From an uncultured Pedosphaera sp. (GTDB taxonomy: Bacteria; Verrucomicrobiota; Verrucomicrobiia; Limisphaerales; Pedosphaeraceae), in assembly GCA_903918755.1 (NCBI GenBank), contig CAIXFN010000092.1, positions 1-63,839 on the forward strand: a stretch of DNA of 63,839 nucleotides, read 5' to 3'. Shown here one piece after another: positions 7,734 to 14,609 of the stretch (positions within the stretch are counted from its first letter, which is position 1; each line of letters starts with the position of its first letter). The translations under genes and the position numbers were made by a program. The notes beneath the pieces are model-generated. The model did no database searches. It worked only from the letters and a program-made list of their open reading frames with translations, and had not been told where the DNA came from.

Positions 7734-8519
7734 GTGGCCGTTCAAATTCCCGGTTATTATACCAGTCTACCGCCGGTCGCGAAACTCTTCGCGACCGGCC
7801 AGCCGGTGTTGATGTACCACAAGCTGGGGCCGCGTCCGCCCGGAGTGCGCTTGAAGGGGTTGTACGTGGGGGCAAAGTTGTTTGACCGGCAATTGGCGGA
7901 ATTGCGTCGGGCGGGATTCGTGACCGGTGCCTACGGGCCTCCCGCGGCGCCCACGGGAAATCCGGGACGGTGGATCGGGCTGACGTTTGACGACGGATTT
8001 GTGAATGTGCTGCGGCATGGATTGGAACCGCTGGCGCGGCACGGATTTAAGGCCATGCAATTCCTGGTGGCCGATTTGCTGGGGCGGGCGAATGAGTGGG
8101 AATTGCGCGAGGGGGAGCAAAAGGAAATGCTCATGGACGAGGCGCAGATCCGGGAGTGGCTGGCGGCCGGGCATGACATTGGCGCGCACACGCTGTCGCA
8201 TCCGCGGTTGACGCAAATCAGCCTGGACCAGGCGCGGGAAGAGATTTTTGCGAGCAAAAAGAAGTTGGAGGACCGGTTTGGCCGGGCCATCCGGCATTTT
8301 TGTTATCCCTATGGCGACTGGAACCCGGCGGTGCGGGACCTGGTGATGGCGGCGGGCTACGAGACGGCCTGGACGACGAACCCGGGGGTAAATACGACGG
8401 CCAACAATCCGTTTGAACTCCGACGGAACATGGCGCGGTATCGCTCCCTCAATTTGAAGACTGTCCGGGAAGATTTGGCGCGCTGGCTGGGGGCAGCCCT
8501 GGGGCGGGGAGGAGAATGA
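7734..8519 (+). CDS. polysaccharide deacetylase family protein (CE4)
   Basis: NodB-homology carbohydrate esterase that probably removes acetyl groups from N-acetylated cell-wall or exopolysaccharide sugars. Visible motifs: TFDDG (metal ligand and catalytic base region), HTLSHPRL with the H-x3-H metal site, and FCYPYGDWNPAV. About 261 residues, one domain, no clear signal peptide. No ATG is present at the N-terminus, so I chose GTG (VAVQIPGYY); earlier TTG or GTG codons at 7698/7701 are possible. Substrate cannot be told from the sequence. Confidence 0.85.
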   Translation: MAVQIPGYYTSLPPVAKLFATGQPVLMYHKLGPRPPGVRLKGLYVGAKLFDRQLAELRRAGFVTGAYGPPAAPTGNPGRWIGLTFDDGFVNVLRHGLEPLARHGFKAMQFLVADLLGRANEWELREGEQKEMLMDEAQIREWLAAGHDIGAHTLSHPRLTQISLDQAREEIFASKKKLEDRFGRAIRHFCYPYGDWNPAVRDLVMAAGYETAWTTNPGVNTTANNPFELRRNMARYRSLNLKTVREDLARWLGAALGRGGE

Positions 8520-8693
8520 TTCGGGGGCGGTCGGAGGGGGGAAACTGACCGGGAGGAAGTAAATTTTAAAAACGCGGGATTTGCCCTTGCGCACGCCGCG
8601 GAGTCGTGTTTTCTTTTCCCGCCGGAATGGTACTTCCGCTTGTGGAAAGCGGCCCGGATTCCGGCGCAATCGTTCGTTTTAATTTGTAAACTG

Positions 8694-9035
8694 ATGCATC
8701 GGTCCCATTCGCACCCTGGTGGTTTCAATCCCTCGGACGTCCCCCAAGTTCTGCCGCGCTATTCCGCCAAGAAAATGGCCAAGCCGGTTAATTTCGTTTG
8801 CGAGGCGCCCGGCGCCCGGAGCGTATCGCTGGTCGGCGATTTTAACGATTGGGATCCGGCGGCGTACCCGATGAAAAAGCAACCGGATGGCGGCTGGCTC
8901 ATTCAGATTCCCTTGAATCACGGGCATCACCACTATCAATTTGTGATTGATGGCAAAGCCTGCCTTGATCCCCGCGCCCAAGGCGTGGCGCGCAACGAAA
9001 AGAACGAAAAGGTCTCCCTGATTGCGGTGAGTTAA
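8694..9035 (+). CDS. CBM48-type glycogen-binding domain protein
   Basis: A 113-residue protein made almost entirely of an isoamylase N-terminal/AMPK-beta type carbohydrate-binding domain. It shows VNFVCEAPGARSVSLVGDFN-DW and the WLIQIPLNHGHHHYQFVIDGK strand. Such stand-alone domains bind alpha-glucans or act as regulators of glycogen enzymes, but no enzyme is fused or adjacent. The N-terminal 30 residues are His/Pro-rich linker. The start is the ATG giving MHRSHSHPGG; the frame is open upstream. Confidence 0.8.
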   Translation: MHRSHSHPGGFNPSDVPQVLPRYSAKKMAKPVNFVCEAPGARSVSLVGDFNDWDPAAYPMKKQPDGGWLIQIPLNHGHHHYQFVIDGKACLDPRAQGVARNEKNEKVSLIAVS

Positions 9036-9088
9036 GGTCTCCGATGGCCGCTCCAAGCCAGCTTTTTGCTGGTTTTTCAGTTGGTATG

Positions 9089-9100
9089 GTGTATATACAC
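9089..9100. promoter_or_regulatory. predicted MarR operator 1
   Basis: Perfect 12-bp palindrome GTGTATATACAC, 4 bp before the marR-like start codon. A near-identical GTGTATATGCAC lies at the start of the next gene. MarR proteins commonly bind palindromes in their own promoter, so autoregulation is likely, but this is inferred. Confidence 0.6.
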
Positions 9101-9104
9101 TTCA

Positions 9105-9545
9105 ATGAGTGATGAGCGGGACTGGCTGGCAATGCAAAATTGCCTTTGTTTTAACATCCGGCGGAGTTCCCGGGCGGTAACGCAGTATTATGAGAATGAA
9201 TTGCGGCGTCACGGCCTCCGCCCCACGCAAACGCCCATTCTGTCGCTGCTTGCCGCCAAACCGGAAATGGGGATGGCGGAAGTCAGCGAATGGCTGGGGA
9301 TGGATCGCACCACGCTGGTGAGGAATCTGCGACCACTGCAGCGCGAGGGACTCGTCCAGATGACCGGAGCCGGTCGGGGGAAGCGGGTGGTATTGTCGAT
9401 CACACCCGCGGGCCGCGCGGCTCTGGCGAAATTGCTGCCGGATTGGCGCATCGCCCAAAGCCGGGCGGTTGCGGTGCTGGGGCCCGAGCGGTGGGCCGCC
9501 CTGCTGGGGGACTTGGAGAGAGTCGCCGCCAGCTTGCAGGATTGA
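9105..9545 (+). CDS. MarR family transcriptional regulator
   Basis: Winged-helix dimeric regulator of about 146 residues. The winged-helix core runs from QTPILSLLAAKPEMGMAEVSEWLG through the recognition helix MDRTTLVRNLRPLQREGLV to the wing GRGKRVVLSITPAGR. N- and C-terminal helices would form the dimer interface. A palindrome just before its start and another at the start of the downstream QueG-like gene suggest control of both. Cysteines near the N-terminus (QNCLCFNIRR) could allow redox sensing, which is speculation. The start is the ATG of MSDERDW; 13 codons upstream are also open. Confidence 0.88.
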   Translation: MSDERDWLAMQNCLCFNIRRSSRAVTQYYENELRRHGLRPTQTPILSLLAAKPEMGMAEVSEWLGMDRTTLVRNLRPLQREGLVQMTGAGRGKRVVLSITPAGRAALAKLLPDWRIAQSRAVAVLGPERWAALLGDLERVAASLQD

Positions 9546-9589
9546 TTGATTTTCCAAGCCAAAAACGAACCTAAACCTTTATTTGAGAT

Positions 9590-9601
9590 GTGTATATGCA
9601 C
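9590..9601. promoter_or_regulatory. predicted MarR operator 2
   Basis: GTGTATATGCAC differs at one position from the perfect palindrome in front of marR. It overlaps the likely start codon of the downstream gene. Binding there would block transcription or translation start. The pair of sites 500 bp apart points to one regulator. Confidence 0.5.
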
Positions 9602-10906
9602 GCGCTGAATTCTGTGAACGCTGCCGTTGACGAAACCCGGATGTTGGAGTCCTCGTGGCTGAGGCAAGTCTGCTTGGACGCCGGGGCTGACGATGTGGGT
9701 TTTGTGTCCGTGAATAGTCCGGCGCTGGCGGAGGAGCGACCCCATGTGGAGCGCGCGTTTCCGCGGACGCGCACCCTGGTGAGCCTGGTGGTGCGGATGA
9801 ACCGCGAAAATATCCGAAGCCCGGCGCGGTCCGTGGCGAACCACGAATTCCACCACGCCACGGACGAGGCCAACGAAGTGGCCCGGCGGGTGGTGGCGGT
9901 CCTTGAGCGAGCGGGTGTCCGGGCGTTGAATCCGCCTTCCGGGTTTCCCATGGAAGCGGATCGCTGGATGAGTGAGCGGATGTGGGTGGTGGCGCACAAG
10001 CCGGTGGCGGTGGCGGCGGGGATGGGGCGCATGGGGATTCATCGGAATGTGATCCATCCGCAGTTTGGGAATTTCATCCTGCTGGCCACCGTCTTGGTCG
10101 CGGCCGGGGTGGACGTTTACGGCCAGGAATTGGATTACAATCCCTGCCTGACGTGCAAACTCTGTGTGGCGGCGTGTCCGGTGGGGGCGATTGGCGCGGA
10201 TGGCGCGTTCAATTTCTCCGCCTGCATGACGCACAATTACCATGAATTCATGGGCGGATTTGGCCGCTGGGTGGAAACCATCGCGGATAGTCGCAATGGC
10301 CGGGATTACCGGCGACGCGTCCGGGATTCGGAAACCGTGTCCCAGTGGCAGAGCCTAGCGTTCGGTCCCAACTACAAGGCGGCCTATTGCCTGGCGGTAT
10401 GTCCGGCGGGCACAGAGGTCATCGGACTCTACCAGAATACCAAGAAGCAATTTGCGGACGAGGTCATGCGACCGTTGCTGGACAAGCGGGAGGATATCTT
10501 CGTGATCGCGGGTTCCGACGCCGAAGCCCACGTGCGCCGCCGCTTTCCCCAAAAAACGGTGCGTCCGGTGCGCAGTTCGCTGCGGCCGCGCAATCTCAAC
10601 ACGCTGCTCCAGGGGCTTCCGTTGTCCTTCCAACCGCAGGCGGCGAAAGGGTTGGAAGCCACCTTTCATTTTACCTTCACCGGCACGGAAGCCCGCGAGG
10701 CCACGGTCGAGATCCGGGAGCAGCGGTTGCAGGTGAGCCGTGGGCTGGTGGGCACGCCAACGGTCCAGATCACGGCGGACACGGAAATCTGGCTGCGCTT
10801 CATCCGGGGCGAAACCGGGATTTTCTGGCCGCTGCTGCGGCGGCGCGTACGGGTGCGGGGACCGTTAAGATTGCTGCGGGCGTTTGGGCGGTGTTTTCCG
10901 AATTGA
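9596..10906 (+). CDS. QueG-like 4Fe-4S protein fused to an SCP2-like domain
   Basis: About 436 residues. The first 270 resemble the epoxyqueuosine-reductase/reductive-dehalogenase iron-sulfur module: AGMGRMGIHRNVIHPQFGNFILLATVLV followed by CLTCKLCVAACP and a later C-x3-C-P (CLAVCPAG), enough for two 4Fe-4S clusters. The C-terminal part (from about 340) reads as a sterol-carrier-protein-2 domain (FHFTFTGTEAREATVEI...). It lacks the catalytic context to be called QueG; such fusions are annotated only as 4Fe-4S binding proteins. It is probably controlled by the adjacent MarR regulator. The start may be the GTG two codons earlier or an ATG at 9641. Confidence 0.7.
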   Translation: MHALNSVNAAVDETRMLESSWLRQVCLDAGADDVGFVSVNSPALAEERPHVERAFPRTRTLVSLVVRMNRENIRSPARSVANHEFHHATDEANEVARRVVAVLERAGVRALNPPSGFPMEADRWMSERMWVVAHKPVAVAAGMGRMGIHRNVIHPQFGNFILLATVLVAAGVDVYGQELDYNPCLTCKLCVAACPVGAIGADGAFNFSACMTHNYHEFMGGFGRWVETIADSRNGRDYRRRVRDSETVSQWQSLAFGPNYKAAYCLAVCPAGTEVIGLYQNTKKQFADEVMRPLLDKREDIFVIAGSDAEAHVRRRFPQKTVRPVRSSLRPRNLNTLLQGLPLSFQPQAAKGLEATFHFTFTGTEAREATVEIREQRLQVSRGLVGTPTVQITADTEIWLRFIRGETGIFWPLLRRRVRVRGPLRLLRAFGRCFPN

Positions 10907-11326
10907 GGCGATCACGACCTCCCAAATGTAGCCGTCCAGGGAGCGTTCGTGGTGGGGCGAGTGGGGAGGACGGAGAAGCATTCCGCCATCGCTCAACAAC
11001 ACTGCTGCGCCCACAGCCAAAGCGCCCAAGATGCCCATGTCCCGATGCATCGCCGGCCAAAGGGGGGGCGCGGTGGGAATTGCGAATGACGCTTTCCAGT
11101 GCCGCTCCTACGGAGCTTGGTGGTGGTGGGTTGGGGGTGGCTATAAACATGGCGCTCCTCTGGAGCTGGGGATCGTTGTCCTATTCGCAGGTGACACCCT
11201 TCTTTAAACCATCCCCGCAATCGAAGCCGGATAGAAGAAAATGCTCGAAACCGTGGGCCATACTCATTATGCTGGAACATCATCCCGCTCGGCAAATGAC
11301 GTTTGGTTGTCTTTTACTATACTACG
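10907..11326. other. gap with repeat copy B
   Basis: About 400 bp. The first half could encode a small minus-strand membrane protein (11050-10865, 61 residues, MHRDMGILGALAVGAAVLLS), which I cannot support further. The second half carries copy B of the bipartite hairpin repeat. A promoter for the next gene was not identified. Confidence 0.4.
11101..11185. repeat. bipartite hairpin repeat, copy B
   Basis: GCTCC-TAC-GGAGC (11104-11116) and GCTCC-TCT-GGAGC (11154-11166) start 50 bp apart. Between them is TTGG followed by a G-rich stretch and GGCTATAAACATGG. A downstream GCAGGTGACA is shared with copy C. Confidence 0.8.
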
Positions 11327-12490
11327 ATGAACATGACGCGCAGAAAAATGGTGCTATCAACGGTCGGCGCGCTGGGTGCGACCTTGCTGCCAGCCGTTGC
11401 CGCTCAACCCCGGCCAGCCGCTCACAAAGGGAAGGCGGAGGCACTGTCGGGGCTGGTTTCGTTGGATGATTTCGAACGCGCCGCCCGGGAGCGGATGGCC
11501 ACCATGGCCTATGAATTCGTCGCCAGCGGTGCCGGGGACGAAATCACAATTCGCTGGAACCGGGAGGACTATAACAAGCTCAAGCTCCGCCCCCGCGTGC
11601 TCGTGGACGTGGAAGTTCTGGATACGAGCCTGGAGCTGTTTGGACAGAAGTCAGATTTTCCCATCCTGCTGGCACCGACCGCGCTGCAGCGATTGACTCA
11701 CCCCGAAGGCGAGGTGGAAACCGCCCGCGGGGCGGGCGTCGCCAATGCCACCTTTGTCGTGAGCAGTCTCAGCACGCGCCGGATGGCCGACATTGCGCGG
11801 GCCACCACCACACCACTGTGGTTTCAATTGTACGGTTTGAACAAGGAAAGGCATGGATTCGTGCGCGATGTGGTGCAGGAAGTGAAAGCTTCGGGTTGTC
11901 GCGCCCTGTGCGTCACGGTGGACGCCCCGGTGCTGGGAGCCCGCAACCGCCAGGCGCGCGCCGGGTTCCGCATTCCGGATGTTTTTGAAACACCGTATTA
12001 TCCGGAACGAGTCGGAGCAAAAACTGCCGCGGGACTGCCGATCCTGGGAGGGTTCACCTGGAAGGATGTCGCCTGGCTGCGGTCGGTAACCAACTTGCCG
12101 ATTCTGCTGAAGGGAATTCTCAATCCGGAAGACGCGGAATTGGCAATTCGCGCGGGTGTCGATGGGATCATCGTTTCCAATCATGGAGGACGCTGTTTGG
12201 ACACCCTCCCGGCCACCATATCGGCTTTGCCAGCGGTTGCGGAGAAGGTGGCCGGCCGCGTGCCAGTGCTGGTGGACGGGGGTATCCGCCGGGGAACGGA
12301 CGTGCTGAAGGCGCTGGCCCTCGGCGCCAAGGCGGTGCTGATTGGGCGGCCGTACATTTACGGTTTGGCCGCAGGAGGCGCGACGGGCGTGAGCCGGGTC
12401 GTGGAAATTCTTCGGGACGAATTCAAGATGGCCATGGCGCTGACCGGTCGCCGCACGCTCGCGGAGATCGATCGGTCGGTGATCGGGTGA
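11327..12490 (+). CDS. exported FMN-dependent alpha-hydroxy-acid oxidase/dehydrogenase
   Basis: Member of the glycolate oxidase/L-lactate dehydrogenase (LldD) family, 387 residues, oxidising a 2-hydroxy acid to the keto acid with FMN. It begins with a Tat-like signal (TRRKMVLSTVGALGATLLPA), suggesting export after FMN loading. Core motifs: DFPILLAPTALQRLTHPEGE, QLYGLNKE, VTVDAPVLGARN and IVSNHGGRCLD with the catalytic His and substrate Arg, then VLVDGGIRRGTDVLKALALGAKAVLIGRP for phosphate binding. The usual Gln after NHGGR is Cys here. The start may be the second Met (11333). Substrate unknown; no partner gene nearby. Confidence 0.85.
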   Translation: MNMTRRKMVLSTVGALGATLLPAVAAQPRPAAHKGKAEALSGLVSLDDFERAARERMATMAYEFVASGAGDEITIRWNREDYNKLKLRPRVLVDVEVLDTSLELFGQKSDFPILLAPTALQRLTHPEGEVETARGAGVANATFVVSSLSTRRMADIARATTTPLWFQLYGLNKERHGFVRDVVQEVKASGCRALCVTVDAPVLGARNRQARAGFRIPDVFETPYYPERVGAKTAAGLPILGGFTWKDVAWLRSVTNLPILLKGILNPEDAELAIRAGVDGIIVSNHGGRCLDTLPATISALPAVAEKVAGRVPVLVDGGIRRGTDVLKALALGAKAVLIGRPYIYGLAAGGATGVSRVVEILRDEFKMAMALTGRRTLAEIDRSVIG

Positions 12491-12540
12491 GGGGGCGGCA
12501 CGAGCCGGAAAACGCTCGAGGGAATGCGATTGACGCTTTC

Positions 12541-12640
12541 CAGTGCCGCTCCTACGGAGCTTGGTGGCTCCGGGTTTGGGGGTGGCTATAAACATGGCGC
12601 TCCCCTGGAGCTGGGGATCTTTGGTCATGTGCGCAGGTGA
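12541..12640. repeat. bipartite hairpin repeat, copy C
   Basis: GCTCC-TAC-GGAGC (12548-12560) and GCTCC-CCT-GGAGC (12599-12611), 51 bp apart, with GGCTATAAACATGG between. It sits between the hydroxy-acid oxidase and the toxin-antitoxin pair. The preceding TGACGCTTTCCAGTGCC and the following GCGCAGGTGACA are shared with copy B, so the repeat unit is about 100 bp. Confidence 0.8.
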
Positions 12641-12673
12641 CAATTTCGCCGCCTGGGGTATTTTACACCGGTT

Positions 12674-12913
12674 ATGACCATCCAAGATTTGCAAGGCATC
12701 GTTCACTCCGATTCCGAAATCATGGGCGGCACGCCCGTTTTCGTGGGTACGCGGGTTCCCTTGAAGAATCTGATCGACGCCCTGGAAGGGGATGAATCCA
12801 TCGAAGATTTCCTGGAAGCTTTTCCTTCCGTCACCCGCTTGCAAGCCATCGCGGTCATTGAAGCCGGTCAGTTGAAAATGCTCGAAACCGTCGGCCATGC
12901 GCATTCTCATTAA
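12674..12913 (+). CDS. DUF433 family antitoxin
   Basis: A 79-residue protein of the DUF433 (VapB-like) type, built around a winged-helix fold: GGTPVFVGTRVPLKNLIDALEGDESIEDFLEAFPSVTRLQAIAVIEAG. It is paired with the overlapping PIN-like gene, the standard arrangement of DUF433/DUF5615 toxin-antitoxin modules. The antitoxin probably neutralises the toxin and may repress the promoter. The C-terminal GHAHSH is encoded by the bases that also start the toxin gene. Confidence 0.85.
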   Translation: MTIQDLQGIVHSDSEIMGGTPVFVGTRVPLKNLIDALEGDESIEDFLEAFPSVTRLQAIAVIEAGQLKMLETVGHAHSH

Positions 12914-13217
12914 CGAATGTCTCGACTGGCGTCTGGGGCGCGCGTTAACCGGGCATGATTGCGTCTCAGTTCAGAAAATGGGCTGGGGCCGCATCACAAA
13001 CGGGCGACTCCTCGCATTGGCCCAGGATAAATTTGATGTCTTCCTGACCGCGGACCGGAATTTGAGTTTTCAACAGAACACCACCAAATTTGATATCGCG
13101 GTGGTGGTGCTGGAGGCGGGTAGCTCCCAGTTGAGCAAAACCCTCCCCTTGATGCCCCAAGTTTTGGCGCTCCTGCCGGGATTAATGCCGGGACAAGTTG
13201 TAAGCGTCAGTGTTTGA
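12897..13217 (+). CDS. DUF5615 PIN-like toxin
   Basis: A 106-residue PIN-like protein of the DUF5615/Mut7-C related group, a probable ribonuclease. Acidic residues fit a PIN active site: the opening ILINECLDWRLGRAL (normally LxDE; here Asn-Glu), then FDVFLTADRNLSFQQN. It overlaps the antitoxin by 17 bp, so translation is probably coupled. The Asp-to-Asn change at the first acidic position could weaken metal binding. Targets unknown. Confidence 0.82.
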   Translation: MRILINECLDWRLGRALTGHDCVSVQKMGWGRITNGRLLALAQDKFDVFLTADRNLSFQQNTTKFDIAVVVLEAGSSQLSKTLPLMPQVLALLPGLMPGQVVSVSV

Positions 13218-13373
13218 AACCAATTGATATTGGCACTTCCCCAATTTTTATCGCAAGTCAATGGGCACGACGAATATTTCGAGTTCCTCCACATCGCCGT
13301 CAATGCTGAATACTCTCGTTGACCGCGCTTGGTTTAGATTTTTTGGAAGCGCAAGATTTTTGTGGCGCTCTTG

Positions 13374-13401
13374 TTGACCGAATTCAGATATGGGCTAAAA
13401 T
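13374..13401 (+). promoter_or_regulatory. sigma70-like promoter for the HipA-like gene
   Basis: TTGACC (13374-13379), 16-bp spacer, TAAAAT (13396-13401); the ATG follows at 13429. The stretch is AT-rich compared with its surroundings. Confidence 0.55.
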
Positions 13402-13428
13402 TTAATCCACATTGAACCTGCAAATGAG

Positions 13429-14238
13429 ATGAATACCACCCAAGTGATAGCCGCAGGAGATTGCGAAATTGCAGGGTTGCCCAAAAAAAGGAACTCAAAG
13501 CACGCGCAAGACGCGGAAGGACGCTTTTTTTATGTCAAAACGGATTATTGCCTAAAACGCCAGGAAAGCAACCCGACATGGCTCGCCAACGAACTCCTTT
13601 TTTATGAGGTCGCCAAACACAATTCCCTCAGAATGCCTTTTTCCAGTATTTTGGAAATCGACGGGAGGCTTTATTGGGGAACTGAATTCCGATACGATCG
13701 AAGTACGCTGCAGACTGAAACAAGCTCTCGAGCAGAACTCCTTGCCATCGCCTGTCGATCACATCGTGAACTAGTTGCGTTATGCCGCGCTCTCCTGCTT
13801 GATGTCGCACTCTTAAACAGCGACAGGCAACCTTGGAATATTTTGGCTGACCAAGTCGATATTCAACCGCGGCTTTGGTTTTTTGATCATGAAAAATCTC
13901 TTCTTGGCGATGGAAAAGAAGCTGCGGATAGTCCATCTGGGGATTTGGGGCGAATCCATCCAGATTCGATTTCAGATCGAAAACTTCGAGATTATTGCGC
14001 GTGCGATCATATCAATCGTTTCGTAGTTTCAGGGCTTACAGACGTTGAAATCTGTGAGATGTTTGTGAGTCTTGACCTGACCGGATCGGTGCTGAGACTG
14101 GCAAAAGCTAAGTGCCCACAGAGTTGGCTTTCCGTTGAGTTGTTCTCAAGACTTGAATCATTCTTACAGGCTTGGTGGCACCATTTGCGTGATGGTATGA
14201 GACGGGATGCCGCTTACTTTAGGCGCCATTTCCAATGA
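13429..14238 (+). CDS. HipA-like kinase family protein
   Basis: A 269-residue protein resembling stand-alone HipA-type (HipA_2/PI3K-like fold) kinases. The likely catalytic loop is LLLDVALLNSDRQPWNIL, with D-R-x-x-x-N, and the metal-binding segment is LWFFDHEKSL. An N-terminal lobe has YVKTDYC with a candidate ATP-binding Lys. No HipB-like DNA-binding partner is next to it, so antitoxin or substrate is unknown. Base composition is visibly lower in GC than its neighbours, and it sits between repeat copies C and D beside a toxin-antitoxin pair, suggesting acquisition by transfer. Confidence 0.65.
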   Translation: MNTTQVIAAGDCEIAGLPKKRNSKHAQDAEGRFFYVKTDYCLKRQESNPTWLANELLFYEVAKHNSLRMPFSSILEIDGRLYWGTEFRYDRSTLQTETSSRAELLAIACRSHRELVALCRALLLDVALLNSDRQPWNILADQVDIQPRLWFFDHEKSLLGDGKEAADSPSGDLGRIHPDSISDRKLRDYCACDHINRFVVSGLTDVEICEMFVSLDLTGSVLRLAKAKCPQSWLSVELFSRLESFLQAWWHHLRDGMRRDAAYFRRHFQ

Positions 14239-14609
14239 TTGAGCGAATTGCGTTCAACAAATATATGAAATGCCCTCATTGTGTCGAAGTGCAAATTGTT
14301 CAGGCTGCTTCCAGTGCGAACAGGAGAGCGTCTCCCAGTATTAAAAAAACCTTTGCATTGGAAGCGGGATTTGGATTCGAGCGTGTCTCCGCCGCCGTCT
14401 CAATCAGTTGCAAGCGCCAGTTGCGGCGGCAGATGAAGTGAAATGTTCGTTGGAATGGCCAATTTTCTTTGCCAGAGCCGCTCCTACGGAGCTTGGTGGT
14501 TCTGGGGTTGGGGATGGCTATAAACATGGTGCTCCCCTGGAGCTTGAGGATGCCGCTGATTCGCTATTGTCCCCATATAACAAATGCGCGGTAGAAGCTG
14601 CGCCAGGTT
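14239..14609. other. gap with repeat copy D
   Basis: No gene is recognised in about 370 bp. It holds copy D of the bipartite hairpin repeat between the HipA-like gene and the convergent DUF5703 gene. Confidence 0.45.
14475..14550. repeat. bipartite hairpin repeat, copy D
   Basis: GCTCC-TAC-GGAGC (14480-14492) and GCTCC-CCT-GGAGC (14531-14543) start 51 bp apart. TTGGTGG and GGCTATAAACATGG are conserved between them. The first hairpin is identical to copies B and C. Confidence 0.8.
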
